Shown piece by piece: positions 36,746 through 46,446 of a DNA stretch of 64,000 nt. Position numbers and translations under genes: made by a program. Origin of the DNA: JAOEGB01 sp041262585 (GTDB taxonomy: Bacteria; Actinomycetota; Actinomycetes; Streptosporangiales; Streptosporangiaceae); the NCBI RefSeq assembly GCF_041262585.1, contig NZ_JBGCBZ010000011.1, forward strand, positions 1-64,000, read 5' to 3'. The stretch's first letter is position 1; each line of letters opens with the position of its first letter. The notes beneath the pieces were generated by a model, which made no database searches, was not told the DNA's origin, and saw only the letters and a list, made by a program, of their open reading frames with translations.

Positions 36746-37864
36746 TCAGCGCCCGAGCCAAATGCCCCTCAGCCGCCCGACTTCCGACATTCTGCGCTCC
36801 GCCAGCCTATCCGCTGCGGCGCCCGGTGGGACGCCTTCCTCCTCGGCCATGTCGAAGATCTTCATGGTCGTGTCGAAGATCCGTGCCGCCCTCGCCCTGG
36901 CCCTGGCCATGTTGAAGCCCTCGATCTCGTCCGCGACCTGGATGACTCCACCCGAGTTGACCGCGTAGTCCGGGGCGTAGAGGATGCCACGCTCGGTGAG
37001 CTGCTTCTCGACGCCCGGATGCGCGAGCTGGTTGTTCGCCCCGCCGCAGACGATTTTGGCGGTCAGCCGGGCGACGGTCGCGTCGTCCAGCGCCCCGCCG
37101 AGCGCGCAGGGGGCGTAGACGTCGATGTCGGCGGCCGTCAGCGCGGCGGCGTCGGCCACGACCTGGGCCGCCGGGTGGCGCCGCCGTACGCGATCGACGG
37201 CCTGCTCGTTCACGTCGCATATCACGACTTCCGCGCCGTCCTCGATCAGGTGATCGACGAGGCGGTGGCCGACCTTGCCGACCCCCTCGACCCCGACGCG
37301 CCTGCCCTTGAGGGACGGCGTGCCGTAGACGTGCTGGGCGGCGGCCCGCATACCCTGGAACACGCCGAAGGCGGTGAGGATGGAGGAGTCGCCCGCGCCG
37401 CCGTGCGCCTCGGTGCGCCCGGTCACGTAGGAGCACTCCCGGGCGACGACGTCCATGTCCTCGCTGTAGGTGCCCACGTCACAGGCCGTGTAGTAGCGGC
37501 CGCCCAGCGACTGGACGAACCGGCCGTAGGCGCGCAGCAGGGCCTCGCTCTTGGCGGTCGCCGGATCGCCGATGATGACCGCCTTGGCGCCGCCGTGGTC
37601 GAGCCCCGCCAGGGCGTTCTTGTACGCCATGGCGCGGGAGAGGTTCAGCACGTCGGCGAGGGCGGCCTGCTCGCTCTCGTAGGGGTAGAACCGGGTGCCG
37701 CCGAGCCCCGGCCCGAGTGCCGTGCTGTAGATCGCGATGATCGCGTACAGGCCGCTGCGCTCGTCGCAGCAGAACGCGACCTGCTCGTGCCTGACGGGAT
37801 GAACGGGGTTCGCGTCCTTGACTGGGCTGGGATCCTTGTGGGACAGCCCGAAGACGTCGGTCAC
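36746..37864 (-). CDS. vdh: valine dehydrogenase (Leu/Phe/Val dehydrogenase family)
   Basis: 372 residues. NAD-dependent oxidative deamination of branched-chain amino acids in Streptomyces relatives. Visible: substrate segment LGPGLGGTRFYPY, catalytic Lys in LDHGGAKAVIIGD, TACDVGTYSEDMD, and the NAD Rossmann motif GVEGVGKVGHRL. Product feeds the branched-chain oxoacid dehydrogenase at 17.5-21 kb. Divergent from the conserved unknown gene at 38002. Confidence 0.93.
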   Translation of the reverse strand: MTDVFGLSHKDPSPVKDANPVHPVRHEQVAFCCDERSGLYAIIAIYSTALGPGLGGTRFYPYESEQAALADVLNLSRAMAYKNALAGLDHGGAKAVIIGDPATAKSEALLRAYGRFVQSLGGRYYTACDVGTYSEDMDVVARECSYVTGRTEAHGGAGDSSILTAFGVFQGMRAAAQHVYGTPSLKGRRVGVEGVGKVGHRLVDHLIEDGAEVVICDVNEQAVDRVRRRHPAAQVVADAAALTAADIDVYAPCALGGALDDATVARLTAKIVCGGANNQLAHPGVEKQLTERGILYAPDYAVNSGGVIQVADEIEGFNMARARARAARIFDTTMKIFDMAEEEGVPPGAAADRLAERRMSEVGRLRGIWLGR

Positions 37865-38001
37865 GGTGGTGACTCCTGATCGCCTCTCACCGCCGCCTTG
37901 TTGCGGCGGTTCTCCTCCACCTTACCGACGATCCAAACAAATGATCATGAAAAATCAGGACAGCGCTGCACATGTCCCCGGAGGCATGGCACGATTCTGA
38001 T

Positions 38002-38874
38002 GTGCTGCCTTACACCGCCTATCTCCGCGTGTACGAGCCGCTGACCGCGTTCACTCCCCGGGATCGGGCGGTGTGGGCCGGCTACGCCGAGTCGCGCGAT
38101 CGGCCGCGCCGGGCCGGCGCGCTGGAGGTGGAGCACGACGAGTCCGTCCGCAGGCTGCTCTGCGTCCCTCCGGCGCCCGCCCCGGACAAGGAGAGTCACA
38201 ACGCCTACCTGCGGCGGGTCGAGGACATGCTGTATGTCTGCCCGTGGCAGAGCAGGCTGCGGTCCTGGCTGGCCTTCGCCTCCTTCCGCGGGAGCATGCC
38301 GGTCAAGCTGGCCGACCGGTTCGTGCCGAAGGCGATCGCGGAGCAGACGGCCGACGACTTCGACCGCTTCAAGCGCGGCGAGCCGTCGCTGCGCACCAAC
38401 ATCCACACCAGCACATGGCACGTCCCGACGCCGTGGTTCGTACCGTTCGACTCCGCGGAGCGGTGGCTCGTCCTGGGCGCGGAGGGGAATGAGACCACCG
38501 AGCCGGCCGTACCCACCACGACCGCGCCGCCCAGGAACATGCTGTACGTGACGTCGATGGCCCAGGCTCGCCGCCGCGTCGCCCGCGCGCTGGTCGTCAT
38601 CCGGCGGCATGTCGGCCATGTCACCATCCTGACCGAGGTCGAGGAAGTGGGCCGCTGGCTAGAGGAGTTCCACCCCCACTCGCTGGTGGAGCTGGACTAC
38701 GGCGGCCTGGTGCATCTCATGAACGACGAGACCCTGCAGGGCGACCAGTCCGTCGCCGAGGTGTCCGCCGCTCTCGCGGGTTTGGACAACGGTCAGGAAG
38801 AACTTGCCTTCGCGATGTATCAGCGGGTCATCCTCCGCTGGAGATCAATACAGGCTCTGGAATTCGCAAACTGA
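38002..38874 (+). CDS. conserved actinobacterial protein between vdh and bldC, unknown function
   Basis: 290 residues from a GTG (VLPYTAYLRVYEPLTAF); an in-frame ATG at 37972 would add 10 residues. No transmembrane segment, signal or known catalytic motif. Distinct blocks are LYVCPWQSRLRSWLAFASFRG, TSTWHVPTPWFVPF and HSLVELDYGGLVHLM. A protein like this sits in the same place, beside bldC, in Streptomyces as I recall, so it is conserved in context, but I cannot assign a role. Confidence 0.8.
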   Translation: MLPYTAYLRVYEPLTAFTPRDRAVWAGYAESRDRPRRAGALEVEHDESVRRLLCVPPAPAPDKESHNAYLRRVEDMLYVCPWQSRLRSWLAFASFRGSMPVKLADRFVPKAIAEQTADDFDRFKRGEPSLRTNIHTSTWHVPTPWFVPFDSAERWLVLGAEGNETTEPAVPTTTAPPRNMLYVTSMAQARRRVARALVVIRRHVGHVTILTEVEEVGRWLEEFHPHSLVELDYGGLVHLMNDETLQGDQSVAEVSAALAGLDNGQEELAFAMYQRVILRWRSIQALEFAN

Positions 38875-39194
38875 GCGTAATCAAGACGCCCTGACCTGCA
38901 GAATTGGGTCACGGGATGTTCGATCTCACATCTACGAACTGAGTAGTTTGCCGTTTTCACTGCGATACCACGAAACGTGTCGCTAGAATCACCGAGCGTG
39001 ACAACAACGCGTGGTCGAGACGTTGCGCCCAGAGGGCTCGCCAATCGCACTACGTGGCTGTATGGTCACATCGGGTGATACCGCAAATGGTCCTAGAAAC
39101 CGCACGTTATGGATCATTGGGGGACATCCGTGACAAGCGCCAGACAAGTCGCAGGATCGCTGTCGCCGGTCCACACGGAGGAGAGGCCGCACAA
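38875..39194. promoter_or_regulatory. upstream region of bldC
   Basis: 320 bp without a credible gene. It is lower in GC than its surroundings between about 38890 and 39110. A GGAGGAGAGG ribosome site at 39178-39187 belongs to bldC. The long region suggests multiple promoters or a long leader, but I see no identifiable operator. Confidence 0.5.
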
Positions 39195-39398
39195 ATGTCA
39201 GCTCGTACACCCGAGGCCGAGCCACTGCTCACCCCGGCGGAGGTCGCAACCATGTTCCGCGTCGACCCCAAGACCGTTACTCGGTGGGCGAAGGCGGGCA
39301 AGTTGACGTCCATCCGCACGCTCGGCGGACACCGGCGCTACCGGGAGACCGAGGTCCGGGCGCTGCTCGCGGGGATTCCGCAGCAGCGGTCCGAGTAG
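39195..39398 (+). CDS. bldC: BldC, MerR-like developmental DNA-binding protein
   Basis: 67 residues, consistent with the very small BldC of Streptomyces: MSARTPEAEPLLTPAEVATMFRVD, then PKTVTRWAKAGKLTSIRTLGGHRRYRETEV, a single winged helix-turn-helix with no effector domain. In Streptomyces it binds head-to-tail on direct repeats and delays sporulation. Presence supports a filamentous, developing organism. Strong GGAGGAGAGG ribosome site. Confidence 0.95.
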   Translation: MSARTPEAEPLLTPAEVATMFRVDPKTVTRWAKAGKLTSIRTLGGHRRYRETEVRALLAGIPQQRSE

Positions 39399-39474
39399 GT
39401 ACGGGGCGCGTCGCCGGAACTAGGGGGGAAGAACGGCGCGCTCGCGTCCGAGATGTGAGCGCGTCCACCACACA

Positions 39475-39498
39475 CCCGTGACCGCCATGGGTCACGGG
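39475..39498. terminator. hairpin between bldC and the TetR gene
   Basis: A perfect 9-bp stem (CCCGTGACC at 39475-39483 with its complement at 39490-39498) and a 6-nt loop. It lies between convergent genes and probably ends bldC transcription. Confidence 0.65.
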
Positions 39499-39543
39499 AC
39501 GGTGTGGGCCGGCGCCGCCCGCCCGGCGCCTCCCCGCTACTGG

Positions 39544-40245
39544 TCACGCCGGTCCCGAAGCAAGGTCCCGAAGCAGGGTCCCGAGCAGGCACTCCACCTC
39601 GCGGTCATGGTCGGCCGCCACCCTCAGCAGGGCGACCATGTGATCCACCAGCAGCCGCTCCAGCTCTGCCCGGCCGATGTCGCGGTGCGCCAGCCAGTCG
39701 AGGCCCGCCGTCTCCACCGACGCGACCCACGACGTGAGCGTGATCCGGAGCACCGGCCCCGGCGCGCCGACCCGCAGCTGGTTCATGATCAGCCGGAGCA
39801 GGCGCTGCCGTACCCCGTCAACGATCTCGCCGATCTCCCCCGCCCGGTTGGCGGGGCCGCCCCTGAGCAGCGCGGCGAACCCGGCCGCGTGCTCCTCCAC
39901 GAAGTCGAAGTAGCGCGCCAGCCCACGCGACAGCTTGTCGATGGGCTCGCCGCCGCCCTGAAAGCGCAGCCGGGCCTCCAGCTCCTCCGCGGCGCTGCGC
40001 AGCGCCGCCACGTAGAGCTCCTGCTTGCCACCGAAGTAGTGGTAGACGAGCGCCCTCGACGCCCCGGCGGCGGCGGCCACGTCGTCGATCGAGACATCCT
40101 CGGCGTCCTGCCTGCTGAACAGCTCCAGCGCGGCCGCGATGAGCTCCTCGCGCCGCCGGTCGACGCTGAGCCTGCGCCGCACCGGCCGCACGGTGGCCTG
40201 GTCAGGGGTCTCCTGATTGTTCTCCGCCTGGGATGTGCCACCCAC
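39544..40245 (-). CDS. TetR/AcrR-family regulator
   Basis: 233 residues if started at the GTG at 40245, which sits 5 bp after a TAGTGT -10-like box and would be leaderless. In-frame GTG at 40254 or ATG at 40284 are alternatives. Helix-turn-helix: RRREELIAAALELFSRQDAEDVSIDDVAAAAGASRALVYHYFGGKQELYVAAL. Ligand and targets unknown. Its 5' end abuts array C. Confidence 0.85.
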   Translation of the reverse strand: MGGTSQAENNQETPDQATVRPVRRRLSVDRRREELIAAALELFSRQDAEDVSIDDVAAAAGASRALVYHYFGGKQELYVAALRSAAEELEARLRFQGGGEPIDKLSRGLARYFDFVEEHAAGFAALLRGGPANRAGEIGEIVDGVRQRLLRLIMNQLRVGAPGPVLRITLTSWVASVETAGLDWLAHRDIGRAELERLLVDHMVALLRVAADHDREVECLLGTLLRDLASGPA

Positions 40246-40289
40246 ACTTCGCACACTAGCGGGTCCATCCCCATGACCCCACATAGTGG

Positions 40290-40558
40290 TGATCATGCAT
40301 GGGTTCCCGCTTGGCCCGTTGGCCTGCGTCAACTTGAATGGTGATCATGCACAGGCTCCCACACGGCTCGGCGGCCTGCGAGAACGAAAGTCGTGATCAT
40401 GCATTCCCCGGGACGCCGGCGGCTCCGCTGGAGCGGCATTCGTTGCAAGATCACTCCCGAGGATCGCGCTGGCCACTGCCCAGAGAAGGGAATCCGTGCA
40501 TGATCACGAATGGCGCGGGCGCAGCTCGGCGCAACCAGCGAGACTCTGTGCATGATCA
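40290..40558. repeat. TGATCA array C (5 cores plus one degenerate), intergenic
   Basis: TGATCA at 40290, 40342, 40394 (forward, TGATCATGCA), a degenerate GCAAGATCAC with GATC at 40449, then 40501 and 40553 (reverse, TGCATGATCACG). Steps are 52, 52, 54, 53 and 52 bp. Shared flanks include GGTTCCCGC or its complement GGGAATCC. Located between the TetR and LacI genes, i.e. upstream of both. This is the clearest example of the orientation switch. Confidence 0.9.
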
Positions 40559-40705
40559 CGCCGGGGTGGTGGCTCGCAGCTATTGGGCATCCCCAACGCC
40601 CGAAGGAACTGGAACGAATTAGCCTTACGGCGCGCAACCCGTACCCTACGGGCGACTCGATCGTTTGGTGTGTCAGGTGCACGTCCACGCATCGTGGGGA
40701 GAACC

Positions 40706-41815
40706 ATGTCAGGACCGTCCATGCAGACCACTGCCCGGAACGACGTCGCGCTTTCGCTGCCCGACGGCGGACTGTCCGATGGGTTCAGCCCACGGCCACG
40801 GCCGACCATCCGGAATGTGGCCGAGCGCGCCGGCGTCTCGAAGTCGCTCGTTTCCCTCGTGCTCAGGGGCTCGCCCCATGTCAGCGAGCATCGCCGGGAG
40901 GCGGTGCTGCAGGCGGCGAGGGAGCTGGGCTACCGCCCGAACGCGGTGGCGCGCAGCCTGGTCGAGGGTCGCACCCACCTGGTGGGCGCCCTCGTCGCGG
41001 ACCTGCACAACCCGTTCTACGCCGAGTTCCTGGACGGCCTGCAGGAAAGCCTGCACGGCGACGGGCTGCGGTTGCTGATCGGCAGCGGACGGTGGGACCC
41101 GGCGTTCGAGGACGAGGCGGTGGAGGCGTTCCTCGAGCTACGCGTGGACGGGCTGGTGCTGCTCGGGGTCGCGCCGTCCAGTGACACCCTGGCCGAGGCG
41201 GCCGCGTACACGCCCACGGTAGTGGTCGGCGAGCGCGACGTGGAGCTGGAGGGTGTGGACATCGTCGTGGACGACGACCAGCTCGGCGCCCGCCTCGCGG
41301 TCGACCATCTGGTCCAGCTCGGCCACCGGCGGATCGCGCACATCGAGGGCACGCCGTCCTCGGCCGCGCGCTGCCGCTGCGAGGGCTATCTGGTGGCCAT
41401 GCGCCGCCACGCGCTCGCGCCGTACATCATGGTGGAGCACGGCGACTTCACCGAGGAGGGCGGCCGGCGCGCGGCGCTGGCGCTGCTGGAGCGGAACCCC
41501 CGGCCGACCGCGATCTTCGCGGCGAACGACATCGTGGCCATGGGCGTCCTCACGGCGGCGAGCGAGCTGGGCCTGCGGGTGCCCGAGGACCTTTCCGTGG
41601 TCGGCTACGACAACACACACCTCGCCGCGGTCAACCACATCTCGCTGACCAGCGTGGACCAGCCCCGCCGTGCGATGGGGCGCTCGGCCGCCGCCCTGCT
41701 GAGCGACCGCATCACCGAGCCGGGCAAGGTGGCACGCCTGCGCCAGGTGACTCCCACCCTTGTCCCGCGACGGAGCACCGGCCCCGTTCCAAGTGGGTCC
41801 CAAAGCGCCAAGTGA
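40706..41815 (+). CDS. LacI-family transcriptional regulator
   Basis: 369 residues from an ATG with GGGGAG five bases upstream. Helix-turn-helix RPTIRNVAERAGVSKSLVSLVLRGSPHVSEHRREAVLQAARELGYRPNAVARSL after a 34-residue N-terminal extension, then a periplasmic-binding-like sugar domain (LVGALVADLHNPFYAEFLDGL, FAANDIVAMGVLTA, VVGYDNTHLAAVN). Effector probably a sugar; the downstream amidase and hexosaminidase suggest amino-sugar metabolism, but no operator was identified. Confidence 0.92.
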   Translation: MSGPSMQTTARNDVALSLPDGGLSDGFSPRPRPTIRNVAERAGVSKSLVSLVLRGSPHVSEHRREAVLQAARELGYRPNAVARSLVEGRTHLVGALVADLHNPFYAEFLDGLQESLHGDGLRLLIGSGRWDPAFEDEAVEAFLELRVDGLVLLGVAPSSDTLAEAAAYTPTVVVGERDVELEGVDIVVDDDQLGARLAVDHLVQLGHRRIAHIEGTPSSAARCRCEGYLVAMRRHALAPYIMVEHGDFTEEGGRRAALALLERNPRPTAIFAANDIVAMGVLTAASELGLRVPEDLSVVGYDNTHLAAVNHISLTSVDQPRRAMGRSAAALLSDRITEPGKVARLRQVTPTLVPRRSTGPVPSGSQSAK

Positions 41816-41954
41816 GTCCCAAAGCTAGGTCAACCGCCGACGTGTCACGTCGCGGAGGGTGTTGACTCGGGCCGTGACGCCGACCCCCGGCGGGTCGCGA
41901 CATCGGGGGGACTCACCGGGCCGGCGACCACTTTCGCGAGAATCGGGGGATTCC

Positions 41955-42203
41955 ATGCGTGATCCTGAGTTGGTGTCCTGCGCCCAGCGGGCGGCGGGAG
42001 AGCTTGAGCGGGCCTGGGCGCACTGGAGAGAGGCCCGCGGCCTGAGCGGCGAGGACATCGCCGAGTCCGTGGCGAGCTACGTCGCCCACTCGATCGACCA
42101 TCCCTGGGGGCGTCCCCGGGTGGTGCTCGGTCTCGACGCGGAGGACGCCCGCGAGTTGGCCGCCCTCTTGCACAAGCAGGAAGTCGCCGAGCCGGCTTGG
42201 TGA
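41955..42203 (+). CDS. small conserved-looking protein, unknown function
   Basis: 82 residues from an ATG with GGGGG just upstream. Helical, soluble: ELVSCAQRAAGELERAWAHWREARGL, SVASYVAHSIDHPWGRPRVVLGLDAEDARELAALLHK. The pattern PRVVLGLDAEDARELAALL looks like a short alpha/beta unit. No motif recognised. Codon use is like its neighbours, supporting a real gene. Confidence 0.6.
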   Translation: MRDPELVSCAQRAAGELERAWAHWREARGLSGEDIAESVASYVAHSIDHPWGRPRVVLGLDAEDARELAALLHKQEVAEPAW

Positions 42204-42284
42204 CCCCTTTCGCGGCATAACGGTCTGATTACGCTCCACCTACACGTAGGTTGGTTGCCGACAGACCTCGCGAAGGGACCCGCC

Positions 42285-43151
42285 GTGATCAGTCGACCAC
42301 TTGCCGCCGCAGTCCTGGGCCTGTGCGGGCTCGGAGCCGTCGCCTGCGGCGGCACGGCGAGCTCGGACGCGGACGCGACCGCCCCCAAGGCCGCACAGAA
42401 CACCGGGCCGGAGGCCGCCGGCACGGTGAGTCAGGTCTCGGCGCGTACGGCCGGCACACCCGCCGCGAAGGCGAAGCCCCCGGCGGCCGCGAAGCCCCTG
42501 GCGGGCAAGGTAATCGTGATCGACCCGGGCCACAACGGCGGCAACTACCGCCATCCGGAGATCATCAACAAGCAGGTCAACGTGCTGACCCAGTGGAAGG
42601 CGTGCGACACCACCGGCACGTCGACCAACGACGGCTACAGCGAGGCCGCCTTCACCTGGGACGTCTCCAACCGGCTCGCCAAGGACCTGCGGGCCGCGGG
42701 CGCCACGGTGAAGCTCACGCGCAAGGACAACACGAGCGTCGGGCCGTGCATCACCGAGCGGGCGGCGATCGGCAACCACGCCAAGGCAGACGCCGCGATC
42801 TCCATCCACGGGGACGGTGCTCCGGCCGGCGGGCACGGCTTCCACGTCATCATCCCCAAGAAGATCAACGGCCCGGTCGACCCGGTGGTGGACGACTCCA
42901 GGAGACTCGGCCTGCTGATCCGGAACGCCTACCACACCGGGACCGGCGTGCCGTACTCGACGTATATCGGCAAGAACGCCCTCGACGTCCGTGACGACCT
43001 CGGCGGGCTGAACCTCTCGAAGGTCCCGAAGGTGTTCATCGAGTGCGGGAACATGCGCAACGCGGGCGACGCGGCCAAGATGAAGGACCCGCGATTCCGC
43101 CAGCACGTCGCCGACTCCCTCGCCAAGGCCTTCCAGGCCTACCTCACCTAA
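42285..43151 (+). CDS. lipoprotein N-acetylmuramoyl-L-alanine amidase (Amidase_3)
   Basis: 288 residues from a GTG. N-terminal lipoprotein signal with lipobox AVAC/GG (Cys21), an Ala/Pro/Lys-rich spacer, then an Amidase_3 domain: zinc ligands His in VIDPGHNGG, Glu in SEAAFTWDVSNRLA and His in ISIHGDG, and the catalytic Glu in KVFIECGNM. It would cleave peptide stems from glycan strands outside the membrane. Upstream of the GH20 gene, with array D between them. Confidence 0.9.
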   Translation: MISRPLAAAVLGLCGLGAVACGGTASSDADATAPKAAQNTGPEAAGTVSQVSARTAGTPAAKAKPPAAAKPLAGKVIVIDPGHNGGNYRHPEIINKQVNVLTQWKACDTTGTSTNDGYSEAAFTWDVSNRLAKDLRAAGATVKLTRKDNTSVGPCITERAAIGNHAKADAAISIHGDGAPAGGHGFHVIIPKKINGPVDPVVDDSRRLGLLIRNAYHTGTGVPYSTYIGKNALDVRDDLGGLNLSKVPKVFIECGNMRNAGDAAKMKDPRFRQHVADSLAKAFQAYLT

Positions 43152-43164
43152 CCCCCATTTGGGG

Positions 43165-43299
43165 TGATCAAGCACAGACCTCCCGGCGTGATCATGCACA
43201 GGTTCCCGCGCAGCGGATCCGACCTGCCCCTTCCTCGTGGTGATCATGCACAGGTTCCCACTCACGCCCTCCCGCCTGCCCCTTTCCCATGCGTGATCA
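43165..43299. repeat. TGATCA array D (4 cores, all forward), intergenic
   Basis: TGATCA at 43165 (variant TGATCAAGCACAG), 43189, 43241 and 43294; steps 24, 52 and 53 bp. Every core reads TGATCATGCA(C/T), and the middle two share TGATCATGCACAGGTTCCC exactly. Lies directly upstream of the hexosaminidase gene, whose downstream flank (array E) has the opposite orientation. Confidence 0.9.
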
Positions 43300-43350
43300 T
43301 GCATCCAGGGCCTGCTGTGCGCATCGAGGACATTTGGCATGATCTGAGGC

Positions 43351-44985
43351 ATGGATGACCTGCTTCCCCGTCCCCGCATGGTTGCCCCTGCGCCGGGATC
43401 GTTCGAGTTCGTTCCCGGCGCCGCCATCTCCGGCCCCGCCGAGCTGGTCGACGCCGTACGGCTCCCGCTTGCCGTACTCGACCTGAGACCGGCGGAGGCC
43501 GCGGCGGCGCTGAGCGTGGAGCACGACGCCGGCCTGGGAGCCGAGGCGTACACCATCGCGATCACGCCGGAAGCGGTGCGGATCACGGCCGGGGACCGGG
43601 CGGGCGCCTTCTACGCGGGGCAGACGCTGAGGCAACTCCTGCCCGCGGGGGCGTTCCGCTCAACGGCGTTGCCGGGAACGTCCTGGACCGTCCCTTGCGG
43701 CCGTGTGGAGGACGCTCCCGGGTTCTCCTGGCGCGGAGCACATATGGACATAGCCCGAAATTTCCTGCCGAAGCGGGAAGTGCTGCGGCTTATCGACCTG
43801 CTTGCCCTCCACAAGCTCAACCGGCTGCACCTGCACCTCGTCGACGACCAGGGGTGGCGGGTGGAGAGCCGGGCCTTCCCGCGCCTGCACGAAGTGGGCT
43901 CCCACCGCGCCCAGACGACGACGAGCTTCTTCGGCGAGGAGCCGACGTTCGACGGCGTGCCGCACGGCGGCTACTACACGCTGACCGATCTGGCGGAGAT
44001 CGCCGCGTACGCCCGGGCGCGAGCGGTCACGGTCGTCCCGGAGATCGACGTGCCGGGGCACGCCTCGGCGATCCTGGCGGCCTACCCGTCCCTCGGCGCG
44101 AAGCCGGACGAGACCTATCACGTGCTGGACCGGTGGGGCATCTCCCCCGCGATCCTCTCCCCGCTGCCGCCCACCGTCGAGTTCCTGACCACGGTGTTCG
44201 ACGAGATCATCGAGGCGCTGGGCGACGTGCCGTACTTCCACCTCGGCGGCGACGAGTGCGTGCTCGACGACTGGGCCGCCTCGGCGGAGATCTCGGCGTA
44301 CCAGGCCGAGCTGGGCCTGGAGGCTCCGGCCGACCTGCACGCCTGGTTCCTGCGGCGGCTGGCGGACGTGCTGGCGGAGCGAGCGATCCGGGCCGTGGTC
44401 TGGGATGAGGCGTTCGTCAGCGGCATGCTGCGGCAGGACACGGTCGTCATGCCGTGGCGCGGCCAGGCGGTGGGCCGCCGGGCGGCCGCCGCGGGTCACG
44501 ACGTGGTGGCGACGCCCGTGTTCCCGATGTACTTCGACTACGCCGAGGCGTCGTCGGCGGAGGAGCCGGTCGGCATCGGAGACGCCGTCACGGTCGCCGA
44601 CGTCGCCGCCTTCGCTCCCGCACCCGCGGAGTGGACGCCGGAGGAGCGCGCCCGGATGCTGGGGGCACAGTTCCAGCTTTGGAGCGAGCGTATCCCGGAC
44701 GCCCGGACGCTCGACTACCGCGCCTGGCCACGGGGCTGCGCGGCGGCCGAAATCACCTGGACGGGCGAGCCCGCCGAGCCTGGGTTCCTCCCGCGCCTGG
44801 ACGCCCATCTCGTACGGCTGGACGCTTTCGGGGTGGAGTATCGCCCGCCGGCGGGGCCCCGGCCGTGGCAGCGCGGCGGCACGGGGTGGCGGCGGCACCG
44901 GCCAGGAGTCGTCGCGGTGCATGACGTGATGAAGCACCTCGACGAGATGACCCACTCGGCCGACTCGACGCGGCCGAGCATGTGA
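43351..44985 (+). CDS. beta-N-acetylhexosaminidase (GH20)
   Basis: 544 residues, no signal peptide, so probably cytoplasmic. A GH20b-like N-terminal domain (residues 1-120) is followed by the catalytic barrel: GFSWRGAHMDIARNFLPKREVLRLIDLLALHKLNRLHLHLVDDQGWR, the catalytic Asp-Glu in YFHLGGDECVLDDW and LWSERIPDARTLDYRAWPR. It releases terminal GlcNAc or GalNAc from chitin or muropeptide fragments, which fits the adjacent amidase and LacI genes. Flanked by inversely oriented repeat arrays D and E. An extra charged tail beyond the barrel (RPWQRGGTGWRRHRPG) is unusual. Confidence 0.93.
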   Translation: MDDLLPRPRMVAPAPGSFEFVPGAAISGPAELVDAVRLPLAVLDLRPAEAAAALSVEHDAGLGAEAYTIAITPEAVRITAGDRAGAFYAGQTLRQLLPAGAFRSTALPGTSWTVPCGRVEDAPGFSWRGAHMDIARNFLPKREVLRLIDLLALHKLNRLHLHLVDDQGWRVESRAFPRLHEVGSHRAQTTTSFFGEEPTFDGVPHGGYYTLTDLAEIAAYARARAVTVVPEIDVPGHASAILAAYPSLGAKPDETYHVLDRWGISPAILSPLPPTVEFLTTVFDEIIEALGDVPYFHLGGDECVLDDWAASAEISAYQAELGLEAPADLHAWFLRRLADVLAERAIRAVVWDEAFVSGMLRQDTVVMPWRGQAVGRRAAAAGHDVVATPVFPMYFDYAEASSAEEPVGIGDAVTVADVAAFAPAPAEWTPEERARMLGAQFQLWSERIPDARTLDYRAWPRGCAAAEITWTGEPAEPGFLPRLDAHLVRLDAFGVEYRPPAGPRPWQRGGTGWRRHRPGVVAVHDVMKHLDEMTHSADSTRPSM

Positions 44986-44993
44986 CGCGTGCA

Positions 44994-45104
44994 TGATCAC
45001 GACGTGGATTCGCGCAGGTCGCGGACCCGCGGGGGAATCCGTGCATGATCACGGCGGGGGTTTGTGCAGGTCGTGAGGCTCGCGCGGGAATCCATGCATG
45101 ATCA
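44994..45104. repeat. TGATCA array E (3 cores, all reverse), intergenic
   Basis: TGATCA at 44994, 45046 and 45099, steps 52 and 53 bp, each as TGCATGATCACG (first GCATGATCACG). The last two have GGGAATCC followed by one base and TGCATGATCACGGCG. CGCAGGTCG / TGCAGGTCGTG between cores is also repeated. It lies between convergent genes. Confidence 0.9.
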
Positions 45105-45122
45105 CGGCGAAAGGTGGGGGGC

Positions 45123-45326
45123 TCAGGCGGCGATCTCGTATCCGGCTTCTTTAACGGCCAGCCGGACGGCCTCGTCGGGCACGGCCTCGCCGATGACGTC
45201 CAGCCTGCCGGTGGCCAGGTCGACCTCGACCGCGGTCACCCCGGCGATCTCGCCGACCTCCTCCTTGACCGAGCTCGCGCAGTGGCCACAGGTCATCCCG
45301 TGGACGGTGTAGGTCTTCACGCTCAT
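45123..45326 (-). CDS. copZ: copper chaperone, heavy-metal-associated domain (CopZ-like)
   Basis: 67 residues: one HMA domain with the metal-binding loop HGMTCGHCASSVK (Cys-x-x-Cys) and the beta-alpha-beta pattern ending AVKEAGYEIAA. It carries Cu(I) to a partner; no copper ATPase gene is adjacent. A GGAGG lies upstream of the ATG at 45326, and a CsoR-type operator lies 24 bp further up, supporting copper control. Confidence 0.9.
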   Translation of the reverse strand: MSVKTYTVHGMTCGHCASSVKEEVGEIAGVTAVEVDLATGRLDVIGEAVPDEAVRLAVKEAGYEIAA

Positions 45327-45349
45327 GTCATCCTCCAAGGCACGCCAAG

Positions 45350-45366
45350 ATACCCCAGGAGGGTAT
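45350..45366 (-). promoter_or_regulatory. probable CsoR-type copper operator
   Basis: ATACCC, 5-bp centre, GGGTAT: a perfect 6-bp-arm palindrome of the form known for CsoR copper repressors (TACCCCxxxxGGGTA). It lies 24-40 bp upstream of copZ and 6 bp beyond the stop of pyrD. No csoR gene is in the window. Confidence 0.6.
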
Positions 45367-45371
45367 TGCAC

Positions 45372-46424
<1,053 letters not shown>

Positions 46425-46446
46425 CGCCGCAAGACTATCGCCTGGG

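Noticed and set aside
37940..37950. Single ATGATCATGA between vdh and the conserved gene
   Set aside because: Isolated and lacks the TGCA flank; could be a decayed unit but not counted as an array.
40290..40558. CRISPR array, suggested by regular ~53-bp spacing
   Set aside because: The conserved core is only about 12 bp, units are not near-identical over 20-40 bp, orientation flips inside the array and no cas gene is in the window.
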